Origin: DATBWZ01 sp036514535
GTDB lineage: Bacteria; JAMCPX01; DATBWZ01
Length of the DNA: 23,141 bases
Assembly: GCA_036514535.1 (NCBI GenBank)
Contig: DATBWZ010000005.1
Coordinates: forward strand, 1 to 23,141
Direction: 5' to 3'
Shown here: positions 1-7,471 of the stretch, in pieces
Layout: each line of letters begins with the position of its first letter
Position numbering within the stretch: the first letter of the stretch is position 1
Program-made: the position numbers and the translations under genes
Notes under the pieces: model-generated
Told to the model about the DNA's origin: nothing
Database searches by the model: none
The model's input: the letters and a program-made list of their open reading frames with translations, nothing else

Positions 1-1376
1 TCCTCCTTCCTTGGTGAGGTAAATGGATGATGCACAGCGTTTACCTTCTTTTCTTCATCGCTGTATTCAAAGAGCGGAAAACCGAGAACCCAGAGGAAAT
101 TAAACATATTATCATCAATCAACTTAAATTCCCTTCCCAGGTGCAATCTTAAGCGGGAGAGAGAATCATTTACTGTTTTTGGCTCGCCTGCAACAATAAA
201 AAGGATATCGCCGGTCTTCCCTTCAAAGATATCCCTAAGACCCGACAATTCTTCTGCACTGAGAAATTTTTCAATTGGCGAATCCGCTTTAGAATCATGG
301 AGTTTCATCCAGACAAGACCAGCGGCGCCAAAGGATTTAACGAGTTCTGATAAGGAATCAATTTCCCTGCGCGTCATACCTGCCTTGCCTTCACACCGAA
401 AACCTTTAATAATTCCGAAAGAATCAATAACCTTTTTAAAAACCTTGAAACCGGTGCTGCGAAAAACAGAGGTAATATCCCGCATTTCCATCCCGAAGCG
501 CGTGTCAGGCTTGTCCACGCCATACTTCAACATTACCTCATCGTAACTCATTCTTGGAAATGGGGCCTTTACATCTATTCCTTTTATTTCTTTAAAAATC
601 CGGATTAAAATTCCTTCAATGATCTGAAAAATATCCTCCTCATCAATAAAGGACATTTCCAGGTCAACCTGAGTGAACTCCGGCTGTCTGTCTGCACGCA
701 GATCTTCATCCCTGAAGCACCTTGCTATCTGAAAGTACCTGTCAAAACCGGCTACCATAAGTATTTGTTTGAACAATTGCGGAGATTGAGGCAGAGCATA
801 AAATGCCCCCGGATTCATCCTGCTCGGCACAAGAAAATCCCTCGCGCCCTCAGGAGTGCTTTTTGTGAGAAATGGGGTTTCCACTTCTATAAACCCATTT
901 TCCGCCAAATAATTCCTGACAATCCGGACAATCCGGTGGCGGATAAAAAAATTCTCCTGCAATTTTGGTCTTCTCAGATCAAGGTAACGGTACTTTAATC
1001 TTGTTAATTCATCTGCTGTTGTATCATCTTCTATCAGGAACGGAAGCGGGCTGGCAGAATTAAGAATCTCAACATCTTCTGCAATTATTTCAACAGCGCC
1101 CGTTTTAAGTGCCTGATTTTGGGTACCGTCGGGCCTTATTCTGACATTGCCTGTGATCTTTACCACATATTCGTTTCTTAACTCTTTTGCAGAATTGTAA
1201 GATTCAGATGTCCCCTCTGGCGTAAAAACAACCTGAACAATCCCGGCGCGATCCCGGAGGTCAATAAAGATAAGACCGCCGTGATCTCTCCGCCTGTGCA
1301 CCCAGCCGGAAACACTGACCTTACTTCCAACATCCGCGACACCTACCTCACCGCAGTAATGGGTCCTGTATGACAA
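1..1376 (-). CDS. aspS: Aspartyl-tRNA synthetase, C-terminus cut by window edge; probably non-discriminating
   Basis: Class II aspartyl-tRNA synthetase, which charges tRNA with aspartate in the cytoplasm. About 458 residues are visible; the last part, including class II motif 3, lies outside the window. The start is a TTG at 1376, chosen because AGGAGG sits just upstream and the protein opens with the family-typical SYRTHYCGEV. The N-terminal OB-fold anticodon domain is at about 1-110 (GWVHRRRDHGG at 24-34). Motif 1 follows (ETPFLTKSTPEGARDF), then motif 2 (FRDEDLRADRQPEFTQVD), with the bacterial GAD insertion after it. His32 and Gly84 align with His31 and Gly82 of Pseudomonas aeruginosa AspRS, residues tied to accepting tRNA-Asn; E. 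coli has Leu and Lys there. Misacylated Asp-tRNA(Asn) would then need GatCAB, which is not in view. The gene lies 17 nt after the SPOR gene, in an argS operon. Confidence 0.97.
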   Translation of the reverse strand, partial: MSYRTHYCGEVGVADVGSKVSVSGWVHRRRDHGGLIFIDLRDRAGIVQVVFTPEGTSESYNSAKELRNEYVVKITGNVRIRPDGTQNQALKTGAVEIIAEDVEILNSASPLPFLIEDDTTADELTRLKYRYLDLRRPKLQENFFIRHRIVRIVRNYLAENGFIEVETPFLTKSTPEGARDFLVPSRMNPGAFYALPQSPQLFKQILMVAGFDRYFQIARCFRDEDLRADRQPEFTQVDLEMSFIDEEDIFQIIEGILIRIFKEIKGIDVKAPFPRMSYDEVMLKYGVDKPDTRFGMEMRDITSVFRSTGFKVFKKVIDSFGIIKGFRCEGKAGMTRREIDSLSELVKSFGAAGLVWMKLHDSKADSPIEKFLSAEELSGLRDIFEGKTGDILFIVAGEPKTVNDSLSRLRLHLGREFKLIDDNMFNFLWVLGFPLFEYSDEEKKVNAVHHPFTSPRKE

Positions 1377-1393
1377 TTTAAACCTCCTACACT

Positions 1394-2086
1394 TTATCGT
1401 GTTACAAGGGTGGATAATCCTTCATTTTTATTTATATTAGCTGCTGCTTTTTCAGCTTCTTCCCGTGCATCAAAGTAACCTACTTTCACCCTGAAAATCC
1501 TCTTTCCCTTTATTGTTCCCTCCTCAACGAATGCTTTATAGCCTTTTGATTTTAATTTTTTAACCATTGCTCTGCTTTTTTCCCTGTCATTGTATGCCAC
1601 AACCTGAACTACATAGATTCCTGTGGACTTGGGCTTTACCGCTTCTTTCTTTTCCTGCACCTTTTCTATCCCGCTTAATTCCTTCGGGCCAGAATCTTCC
1701 TTAATCTCCGGTTTCTGTTGTTTTTCCTGACCATCTATAACAACAGAAGGTTGTTTCTGTGTTTCCTCCGATGGTTGTATCCCTGGCGGAGGGACTCCTT
1801 TCTGGAGCGTTTCATAGAATGTATATTCCTTTTCCTGCTTTGCTCCGCCCTGCGGCACCTGAGCACCTTCCTGTGTTTTCCTTAGCACATCATTTACCTC
1901 TGCGGTGCCGCTTTTCTGGACATCCGCAATATCAGGCATTTCCACTTTTTTCAGTCCCTTCCCATACATAACTCCGATTGTAAATATAAGCCCCATGACT
2001 AACACACTCAGGAAAAACAACACAGATATCTGCCTAGCATCCAGGCTGAATTCAAACTTATCCCTAATGTTTTTAATATTCCTCAT
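1394..2086 (-). CDS. SPOR-domain inner-membrane protein
   Basis: A 230-residue bitopic membrane protein. A short cytoplasmic N-terminus is followed by one membrane segment at about 21-41 (ISVLFFLSVLVMGLIFTIGV). Next comes a long, charged, Pro/Gln/Lys/Glu-rich linker at about 50-150, which is typical periplasmic spacer sequence. A C-terminal SPOR domain at about 155-230 begins GIYVVQVVAYNDREKSRAMV. SPOR domains bind denuded septal glycan strands, so a role at the division septum is likely (inferred from the family). The start has GGAGG 5-6 nt upstream. It sits 12 nt after argS and 17 nt before aspS, so it should be co-transcribed with both. The family is clear; the exact orthologue (FtsN, DedD or DamX-like) cannot be assigned because the linker carries no identifying sequence. 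Confidence 0.9.
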   Translation of the reverse strand: MRNIKNIRDKFEFSLDARQISVLFFLSVLVMGLIFTIGVMYGKGLKKVEMPDIADVQKSGTAEVNDVLRKTQEGAQVPQGGAKQEKEYTFYETLQKGVPPPGIQPSEETQKQPSVVIDGQEKQQKPEIKEDSGPKELSGIEKVQEKKEAVKPKSTGIYVVQVVAYNDREKSRAMVKKLKSKGYKAFVEEGTIKGKRIFRVKVGYFDAREEAEKAAANINKNEGLSTLVTR

Positions 2087-2098
2087 GTTGTCCTCCTT

Positions 2099-3757
2099 CT
2101 ACATCCTTTCTGGGGCTGATATTCCAAGCAACGCAAGCCCCTCTCTTAATATCTCCTTCACACATTTCACGAGAACCAGCCTTGCATCTGTAAGATGCCT
2201 GTCCTCGTTTATAATTCTACATTTATTATAATAGCTGTGGAAATAATTTGCGAGTGCAAGAAGATAATATGAAATATTATGAACTTCCAAAGTAGAGGCT
2301 GCTCTTTCTATTTCGTCCCGAAAATGTAAAATGCTCCAGATTATAAGCTTCTCATCGGGCAATTTCAGAAGCTCAAGTTTCGTCCCCGCCGCATCAGGGA
2401 GCGTTATGCCTGCTGATGCCGTTTCTCTGAAAACACTGCAGATTCTTGCGTGAGCATACTGGATGTAATATACAGGATTTTCCACACTCTGTTTTTTTGC
2501 CAATTCAATATCAAAATTAAGACTTGCGCCTGCATCCCTCATAAGAAAGAAAAACCTCGTGGCGTCAGATTTAACCTCATCAACAAGTTCCCGGATAGTC
2601 ACAAATTCGCCGGATCTCTTTGACATCTGAACCGGAATACCATCCCTGGAAAGGCTGACCATCTGCACAAATATCACCTTCAATGCATCAGGGTTCCTGT
2701 TCAGTGCCATTATCGCTGCCTTGATCCTCGGCAGATACCCATGGTGATCCGCTCCCCATATATTTATTAGCTGGACATAGCCTCTGTCAAACTTTCCAAT
2801 ATGATAGGCTATATCCGAAGCAAAATAGGTCTTTTCGCCGCCGGCCCTTATGAGGACGCGATTTTTATCATCGCCGTACCTGCTTGAAGAAAACCAGAGA
2901 GCGTCTTCTTCTGTGTAGGTATCGCTTTTATTCTTTAATTCCTCTATTACTCTGTCAACTCTTCCGGTTTTATAAAGGTCTTTTTCGCTGCTCCATGAAT
3001 CCATTTCAATCCCCAGAGCCTTAAGGTCGTTTCTTATGTGAACCAGCATCATGCCAACTGCTATCCGGCAAAACTCATTGACAACCATTTCATACGGCTT
3101 ATTGACGTATTTATCTCCGGAGTCATCCCGTATTTCTTTTGACAGGGAATCCACATACTCACCCTTATACTCCCCACCTTCCTTATCAATACCGTATAAC
3201 CTGAAATAACTCTGCGCAACTGATTTAGCAAATGACATGACCTGGGAACCTGCATCATTTACATAATATTCCTTTGTCACATTATACCCGCAAAACAAAA
3301 GCACCCTGGTAATAGTATCGCCTAATATAGCGCCCCTGCCATGACCAACATGCAACGGGCCTGTCGGATTTGCGCTGACAAATTCCAATAAAATTTTTTG
3401 TCCCTTGCCGATATCCTGTTTAAGAAAATTCCTGGCATTTGCATCAATTTCCCTGAGCGCCTTCATGTAAACCGCTTGTGTCAAAAAAAAATTAAGATGC
3501 CCGGAAGTCGCATCTATTTTTTCCAGCATTCCCCTGGAATCGGTTATTTTCTCCTTTAATGCACGGCCTATTTCAACCGGATTTTTTTTAAAAATCTTTG
3601 TAAGCGAAAAAGAAACAGATGATGTATAGTCTCCATGCTCCGGCGCCTTCGGCAAACCTATCACAGCGGATGGCAGGTTCTCCGCAGGGACACCTGCGTC
3701 CTTCCCCAGGAGTTGAACTGCTTCATGGAGTATTTCACTTATATATTCCTTCATCAT
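2099..3757 (-). CDS. argS: Arginyl-tRNA synthetase
   Basis: Class I arginyl-tRNA synthetase of 552 residues, a normal length. It has the N-terminal Arg-S additional domain at about 1-85. The catalytic Rossmann fold has the HIGH-type motif HVGH at 136-139 within SANPTGPLHVGHGRGA, and the KMSKS-type loop MSKRSG at 378-383. A C-terminal DALR anticodon-binding domain ends in the family-typical PERM. Unlike many ArgRS enzymes it keeps a good KMSKS-like loop. Translation starts at one of two adjacent ATG codons (3757 or 3754). The only Shine-Dalgarno-like sequence, AGGA, is about 13 nt upstream and so poorly placed. The gene heads a three-gene operon with the SPOR protein and aspS, divergent from the DUF6677-like gene. 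Confidence 0.98.
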   Translation of the reverse strand: MMKEYISEILHEAVQLLGKDAGVPAENLPSAVIGLPKAPEHGDYTSSVSFSLTKIFKKNPVEIGRALKEKITDSRGMLEKIDATSGHLNFFLTQAVYMKALREIDANARNFLKQDIGKGQKILLEFVSANPTGPLHVGHGRGAILGDTITRVLLFCGYNVTKEYYVNDAGSQVMSFAKSVAQSYFRLYGIDKEGGEYKGEYVDSLSKEIRDDSGDKYVNKPYEMVVNEFCRIAVGMMLVHIRNDLKALGIEMDSWSSEKDLYKTGRVDRVIEELKNKSDTYTEEDALWFSSSRYGDDKNRVLIRAGGEKTYFASDIAYHIGKFDRGYVQLINIWGADHHGYLPRIKAAIMALNRNPDALKVIFVQMVSLSRDGIPVQMSKRSGEFVTIRELVDEVKSDATRFFFLMRDAGASLNFDIELAKKQSVENPVYYIQYAHARICSVFRETASAGITLPDAAGTKLELLKLPDEKLIIWSILHFRDEIERAASTLEVHNISYYLLALANYFHSYYNKCRIINEDRHLTDARLVLVKCVKEILREGLALLGISAPERM

Positions 3758-3928
3758 TTGTGGTCTGAAATCCTGCTTGCTGATTTGCTATCCTCTTAAA
3801 GATCCGGTAAAGATCTTCTATTAATCTGAGCCATATTACATAATATATTATACTCTCTATAAAACTTCAAAGAAAAACCCTTGATTCATTTGACATTAAA
3901 GAACTGGTTGTTAATATATAATCAAATT
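3758..3928. other. Divergent AT-rich intergenic region
   Basis: This 171-nt gap separates argS (minus) from the membrane-protein pair (plus), so it must hold both start signals. On the minus strand a TATAAT occurs in the 3845-3860 area, upstream of a leader of roughly 90 nt for argS, but no -35 at standard spacing stands out. The leader has a small inverted repeat, AAGATC/GATCTT with a 7-nt loop, near 3800-3820. It is not followed by a T run and is too short to be a T-box leader. The plus-strand promoter is listed separately. Confidence 0.4.
3890..3917 (+). promoter_or_regulatory. Promoter for the DUF6677-like gene; near-leaderless
   Basis: A consensus -35 TTGACA lies at 3890-3895, followed after 16 nt by TAATAT at 3912-3917. 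An overlapping perfect TATAAT at 3917-3922 has no good -35. Either way, transcription should begin within about 6 nt of the ATG at 3929, and no Shine-Dalgarno is present. Found by eye only. Confidence 0.5.
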
Positions 3929-4372
3929 ATGAACAAGGTTTTGTATATGCTATTAGGTTTTGTCTTTCCGGGCGCGGTGTTCTTTGCGAAAAAGAAATTC
4001 TTCAAGGGGATATGGGTTTTAACATTTACAGCCCTGCCTTTTTTTCTTGGCGTGCTACTGCTGCAATCCGCCGATCCATCCAATACCGGGTTCTTGAACT
4101 GGTTCCGTTCCATGCTTGGAACAAATATTGATGCCTCCGGTGCCATAACTTACGCTATTTTAAGCGTATTACGGCTAATCTTCATAATCTATCCCTTTAT
4201 AACATCTGTAGGATTTTTCGCAATGGGCATTGTCATTGACCACATGAACATCGGCATTGATCTGAGCAATACGCTTTACATGGAGATCGGAACATGCTAC
4301 TGCATCGTGGCTTCTTTGCTAAATATGCTGGTGCTTCTTAGTTCATACGATCTTCTGCGGGAGAATGAATGA
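3929..4372 (+). CDS. DUF6677-like multi-pass membrane protein
   Basis: A 147-residue integral membrane protein with about four hydrophobic segments (about 1-20, 27-46, 70-100 and 118-140). The N-terminus GFVFPGAVFFAKKKFFKG resembles the short PGLGHFYLGRRxxG-type turn of DUF6677 and TM2-like proteins. The ending MEIGTCYCIVASLLNMLVLL resembles the YEIGTLYTLVAGLLNLLVVL ending I associate with DUF6677. Function is unknown. The reading frame is open upstream to a TTG at 3881, but a consensus -35 falls inside that extension, so the ATG at 3929 is preferred. There is no Shine-Dalgarno. Its stop overlaps the start of the next small gene (ATGA). The open frame is firm; the family name is from memory and moderate. 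Confidence 0.72.
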   Translation: MNKVLYMLLGFVFPGAVFFAKKKFFKGIWVLTFTALPFFLGVLLLQSADPSNTGFLNWFRSMLGTNIDASGAITYAILSVLRLIFIIYPFITSVGFFAMGIVIDHMNIGIDLSNTLYMEIGTCYCIVASLLNMLVLLSSYDLLRENE

Positions 4373-4533
4373 ATATAGTATTTTTATTGATAATCATACT
4401 CTGCTTCTCCGCGGTATACAGCGCTTACACACGAAGCGAAGAATGGGACATTATTCTTTCAACAGCGCGGATATTTGCCGAATTTGCAGGCAGCGTATTA
4501 ATTATAGCGGCAATTATCGCATTCCTAATCTAA
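4369..4533 (+). CDS. Small 54-residue membrane protein, translationally coupled
   Basis: This short gene begins MNIVFLLIIILCFSAVYSAY and ends GSVLIIAAIIAFLI. That gives two hydrophobic segments (about 2-19 and 38-54) joined by a polar loop, TRSEEWDIILSTARIFAEF. Its ATG overlaps the TGA of the preceding membrane protein as ATGA, the classic layout for translational coupling, which supports it as real despite its length. A longer overlapping frame from 4365 to 4598 lacks membrane character and runs into the acyl-CoA dehydrogenase gene, so this frame is the better choice. It ends 7 nt before the convergent acd gene. The function is not recognised. It may be a small subunit of a complex with the preceding protein (inference from coupling and shared membrane nature). 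Confidence 0.65.
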   Translation: MNIVFLLIIILCFSAVYSAYTRSEEWDIILSTARIFAEFAGSVLIIAAIIAFLI

Positions 4534-4540
4534 CGCTCCT

Positions 4541-5680
4541 CTATTTTAAAATCTCTCTTGCAATGATATTTCGCTGTATTTCGCTCGTTCCTTCATAAAT
4601 TTCCGTGATCTTTGCGTCTCTGAAAAATCTTTCCACACGGTAGTCTTTTATAAACCCATACCCACCATGGACCTGAACAGCCTTTGTTACCACCCACATT
4701 GCTGTCTCAGAAGCGAAAAGCTTTGCCATGGCAGCCTCTTTTGTGAATCGCTGTCCTGCCTGTTTGAGCATTGCTGCCCGCCACACCAGCAATTTTGCGG
4801 CATCAATCCTCACCGCCATATCCGCAAGCATCCACTGGATGCCCTGAAACTCTGCTATTTGCTGACCAAAAGCCTCCCTCTGCCTTGCGTAGGAGAGAGC
4901 TTCCTCGTAGGCACCCCTTGCGATTCCGAGCGCCTGGGCAGCAATACCGATTCTCCCGCTATCAAGCGCTGTCATTGCAACCTTGAACCCCCCGCATTCG
5001 CCACCAAGCAAGTTCGCCTCTGAAACCCTGCAATCCTCAAGGATAATCTGTGATGTTCCTGAACCGCGAATACCTAACTTCTGTTCAACCTTCCCTATTG
5101 AATATCCGGGGGTATCCCTTTCCACTATAAAGGTATTGATGCCCTTATAGCCCTTAGACCTGTCTGCGATTGCAAATATTATTGCTATATGGGCCTGGGG
5201 TCCATTTGTTATAAAATTTTTCGTCCCGTTCAGTATCCATTCATCTCCGCTCTTCCTGCATGTTGTTTTCTGTGCCGCAGCATCGCTGCCGGTGCCAGGC
5301 TCCGAAAGACAGAAACAACCAAGCCTTTCCCCTTTTGCAAGCGGAACCAGATACTCCTGTTTTTGTTCCTCGGTACCGAATTTATAAATTGGATCACAGA
5401 CAAGGGAGTTGTTAACAGACATGATTACCCCTGTGCTTGCGCAGACCCTTGATATCTCCTCCATAGCAATAACATAAGAAATAACATCAAAACCAGCGCC
5501 ACCGTATTCAGCCGGAATACACATACCAAGAAGCCCCATCTCAGCCATCTTCTTCACATTATCCGACGGAAACAGTTCTTCCGCATCAAGCCGTTCGGCA
5601 ATTGGAGCTACTTCTTTGTTAGCGAAATTGCCGACCATTTCCTGAATCATCCTATGCTCATCACTAAGTTTAAAATCCAT
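4541..5680 (-). CDS. acd: Short-chain (butyryl-CoA type) acyl-CoA dehydrogenase
   Basis: FAD-dependent acyl-CoA dehydrogenase of 379 residues, the normal length for the short-chain class. It oxidises acyl-CoA to trans-2-enoyl-CoA and passes electrons to an electron-transfer flavoprotein. An N-terminal helical domain (1-115) contains IPAEYGGAGFD. The middle beta domain has the FAD/substrate signature CFCLSEPGTGSDAAA. The C-terminal helical domain has QxHGGYGFIKDYxVERxxRDA. The catalytic base is Glu363 in TEIYEGTSEIQR, the position used by short- and medium-chain members (isovaleryl-CoA dehydrogenase uses a different one). A strong AAGGAGG lies 6 nt before the ATG. It is 88 nt downstream of crotonase in a cobO-crt-acd unit. 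It could also act in the reductive direction as a butyryl-CoA dehydrogenase; no etfAB is in view. Confidence 0.95.
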   Translation of the reverse strand: MDFKLSDEHRMIQEMVGNFANKEVAPIAERLDAEELFPSDNVKKMAEMGLLGMCIPAEYGGAGFDVISYVIAMEEISRVCASTGVIMSVNNSLVCDPIYKFGTEEQKQEYLVPLAKGERLGCFCLSEPGTGSDAAAQKTTCRKSGDEWILNGTKNFITNGPQAHIAIIFAIADRSKGYKGINTFIVERDTPGYSIGKVEQKLGIRGSGTSQIILEDCRVSEANLLGGECGGFKVAMTALDSGRIGIAAQALGIARGAYEEALSYARQREAFGQQIAEFQGIQWMLADMAVRIDAAKLLVWRAAMLKQAGQRFTKEAAMAKLFASETAMWVVTKAVQVHGGYGFIKDYRVERFFRDAKITEIYEGTSEIQRNIIAREILK

Positions 5681-5768
5681 GAAAAAACCTCCTTAAATTT
5701 TTATACTTATCCCTGTCACCTGCAACGGAGGCAGACCAGCGGAACAACATGAAAGCATATCAATGTCA

Positions 5769-6551
5769 TTATTTCCCCTGGAATTTTGCCGGCCTTTTTT
5801 CCAGGAATGCCGCCATTCCTTCTTTCTGATCCGTAGTGGCAAATAAGTTGGCAAAAATAGCCTTCTCAAGTATCAGAGCCTGATCAAGATTTTCCTCAAG
5901 CCCCTTGTTTATACACTGTTTAGCAAATTGAATAGCAATCCTCCCCTTTGTAATTATCTTAAGCGCCATGGCATTTGCTTCATCAAGGAGTTTCGTCTGC
6001 GCCACGACCTTATTAACTATCCCCATATCATGCGCCTCCGCAGCGGTTATAATATCACCGGTGAATATCAGTTCCTTAGCCCTGTTTCTGCCAACAAGCC
6101 TGGGTAGCCGTTGGGTTCCGCCAAAGCCAGGAATAACGCCAAGATTTACCTCTGGCTGTCCAAATTTGGCATTCTCCGAAGCAATCACAATATCGCACGC
6201 AAGCACCAGTTCACAGCCGCCGCCGAGAGCATATCCATTCACTGCTGCTATTACCGGAATTTCCATGTTCTCCATAAAATTCAGCACACGGTGGCCAAGA
6301 TCTGCAAACTCAATGGCCTCAAGGGGCAATTTATCCTTCATTTCGCCTATATCCGCGCCAGCCACAAATGAGCGATCACCCGCACCAGTAATTATCAGAA
6401 CTTTATAGGCCCTTTCGTTATGGATTTCAAACAGCCCGCACTCAATCTCCTTCAAAACACTGGAATTAAGAGCATTTAGCGACTTTGGACGGTTAATGGT
6501 AAGCACAGCAATTCCTTCTTTTTTTGATAGAATAATATTTTTATATTCCAT
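5769..6551 (-). CDS. crt: Enoyl-CoA hydratase (crotonase)
   Basis: Crotonase-fold hydratase of 260 residues that adds water to trans-2-enoyl-CoA to give L-3-hydroxyacyl-CoA. The oxyanion-hole segment SFVAGADIGEM is at 61-71 and the second one, NGYALGGGCEL, at 105-115. The two catalytic acids of true hydratases are both present: Glu114 (GGGCE) and Glu134 (FGQPEVNLGVIPGFGG), 20 residues apart as in rat crotonase. The ATG has AAGGAGG about 5 nt upstream. It lies 14 nt after cobO and ahead of the acyl-CoA dehydrogenase, so the two enzymes catalyse consecutive steps. The short-chain substrate preference is inferred from similarity and from the partner dehydrogenase. Confidence 0.95.
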   Translation of the reverse strand: MEYKNIILSKKEGIAVLTINRPKSLNALNSSVLKEIECGLFEIHNERAYKVLIITGAGDRSFVAGADIGEMKDKLPLEAIEFADLGHRVLNFMENMEIPVIAAVNGYALGGGCELVLACDIVIASENAKFGQPEVNLGVIPGFGGTQRLPRLVGRNRAKELIFTGDIITAAEAHDMGIVNKVVAQTKLLDEANAMALKIITKGRIAIQFAKQCINKGLEENLDQALILEKAIFANLFATTDQKEGMAAFLEKRPAKFQGK

Positions 6552-6565
6552 ACCCTACCTCCTTA

Positions 6566-7102
6566 TTATCTCTCTATCCCTTCCCGGGCCATAATCCCCT
6601 TATTATAATAATGCTTCAAAAGCCTCATCTCTGTGACAAGGTCTGCAGCCTTTAATATCTTTGGATCTGCATAACGGCCAGTGAGAATCAGTTCAACATG
6701 GGACGGTTTTATTTTTATCAATTTTAAAACATCGTTAACATTCAGCAGATTGAACTTCACAGCTACATTAATTTCATCAAGGATAACAATATCATATTTG
6801 CCGCTGCTGACTACCTTTTCTGAATGTTTGAGTGCATTTTTTGCCATTTTTATGTCTATTTTTTCCGGTTTTTCAGGGTTTACAAAATCAGGCCTTCCTG
6901 CCTGCTTTATCACAAAATTAGGGTAGAGTTTCCCTGCTGCCGCCAGTTCGCCGTAAAAGATCTGCCCCTTCATAAATTGCACCATATAAACCCTGAATCC
7001 ATGACCAACAGCACGCATTGCAAGCCCCAATGCCGCAGTGGTTTTGCCCTTGCCATCGCCTGTATAAACCTGGACATAGCCGCACTGTATCCGTTTTTTC
7101 AT
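6566..7102 (-). CDS. cobO: Cob(I)yrinic acid a,c-diamide adenosyltransferase (CobA/BtuR type)
   Basis: ATP:corrinoid adenosyltransferase of 178 residues. It attaches the 5'-deoxyadenosyl group to cob(I)alamin, forming the cofactor of radical mutases. The P-loop GDGKGKTTA is at 15-23, in the order typical of CobA/BtuR (VYTGDGKGKTTAALGLAMRA). The Walker-B-like YDIVILDEIN is near 104-113, ELILTGRYA follows, and the end KHYYNKGIMAREGIER matches the family's C-terminus. No Shine-Dalgarno precedes the ATG; an extended -10 ends 7 nt upstream, suggesting a leaderless message. It lies 14 nt upstream of crotonase. Co-transcription with acyl-CoA enzymes fits a supply role for an adenosylcobalamin mutase such as methylmalonyl-CoA mutase (inference; no mutase gene is visible). 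No cobalamin riboswitch fits in the 111-nt gap upstream. Confidence 0.95.
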   Translation of the reverse strand: MKKRIQCGYVQVYTGDGKGKTTAALGLAMRAVGHGFRVYMVQFMKGQIFYGELAAAGKLYPNFVIKQAGRPDFVNPEKPEKIDIKMAKNALKHSEKVVSSGKYDIVILDEINVAVKFNLLNVNDVLKLIKIKPSHVELILTGRYADPKILKAADLVTEMRLLKHYYNKGIMAREGIER

Positions 7103-7109
7103 GGATACA

Positions 7110-7138
7110 ATCTTAACATAATTTTAGAATTAAATGAA
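7110..7138 (-). promoter_or_regulatory. Extended -10 promoter of cobO, leaderless geometry
   Basis: Reading the minus strand, TGT directly precedes TAAGAT (7115-7110), forming a TGn extended -10. The -35 position at 17-nt spacing is only TTCATT (7138-7133), which an extended -10 can tolerate. Exactly 7 nt separate the -10 from the ATG, so the expected start site falls on or next to the start codon. Confidence 0.5.
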
Positions 7139-7213
7139 CGGTAAATTCGGAAATTATTCTGTTACTAAAAAGATTTTTTCAACTTTACAGCATAGTTCTC
7201 TAAGCGAAATAAC

Positions 7214-7450
7214 TCAAACGCCCATTACAGCTTCAACTCGCTTTATCTCGGGGATTTCCTCCCTTAATCTCTCTTCAATGCCAATCTGCAGGGTCATGTA
7301 AGCAGCATCGCAGCCAGCACAGGCGCCTTTAAGTTGAACTTTTACCACACCGCTATCATCAACATCAACCAATTCAACATCCCCACCCTCCATTTGGAGC
7401 ATGGGTCTTATCTTCTGGAGAACTTCGTCTACTCTTTCTCTAAGTGTCAT
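7214..7450 (-). CDS. NifU C-terminal-domain Fe-S carrier protein
   Basis: A stand-alone NifU C-terminal (Nfu-type) domain of 78 residues. It consists of helix LRERVDEVLQKIRPMLQMEG, then a short sheet with VELVDV, then the cluster motif CAGC (Cys44 and Cys47), then helix YMTLQIGIEERLREEIPEI. Such proteins bind a [4Fe-4S] cluster between two monomers and deliver it to apo-proteins. The usual CxxCPSS motif appears here as CAGCDAAYMTL, with Asp-Ala-Ala in place of Pro-Ser-Ser; both cysteines remain. AAAGGAG lies just ahead of the ATG. It starts 21 nt after the transglycosylase and probably shares its transcript. A 111-nt gap with the cobO promoter follows. Confidence 0.93.
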   Translation of the reverse strand: MTLRERVDEVLQKIRPMLQMEGGDVELVDVDDSGVVKVQLKGACAGCDAAYMTLQIGIEERLREEIPEIKRVEAVMGV

Positions 7451-7471
7451 AAACTTCTCCTTTAGTTTTTT

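Noticed and set aside
765..998. 77-codon plus-strand frame inside aspS.
   Set aside because: Shadow of AspRS catalytic-domain sequence, whose frame is continuous from the TTG at 1376.
3780..3830. Small inverted repeat in the argS leader as a T-box or attenuator.
   Set aside because: The stem is 6 bp with no T run and no T-box consensus; the leader is too short for a T-box.
4366..4376. Half of the FadR-like palindrome (TGAATGAATAT) inside the junction of the two membrane genes.
   Set aside because: The right half is absent (AGTATTTTT follows) and the bases are explained by the coding overlap, so it is probably chance.
4534..4540. Terminator between convergent small membrane gene and acd.
   Set aside because: Only 7 nt separate the genes and no hairpin with a T run is seen on either strand nearby.
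4365..4598. 77-codon plus-strand frame starting 4 nt before the 54-residue gene.
   Set aside because: It runs into the convergent acd coding region and lacks the membrane pattern; the ATGA-overlapping frame at 4369 is more convincing.
5968..6408. Plus-strand open frame of 146 codons opposite crotonase.
   Set aside because: Antisense shadow of a well-supported gene; composition is not protein-like and no homology is recognised.
7103..7213. Possible cobalamin riboswitch upstream of cobO.
   Set aside because: The gap is only 111 nt, has no recognisable B12-box, and the promoter lies next to the ATG, leaving no leader.
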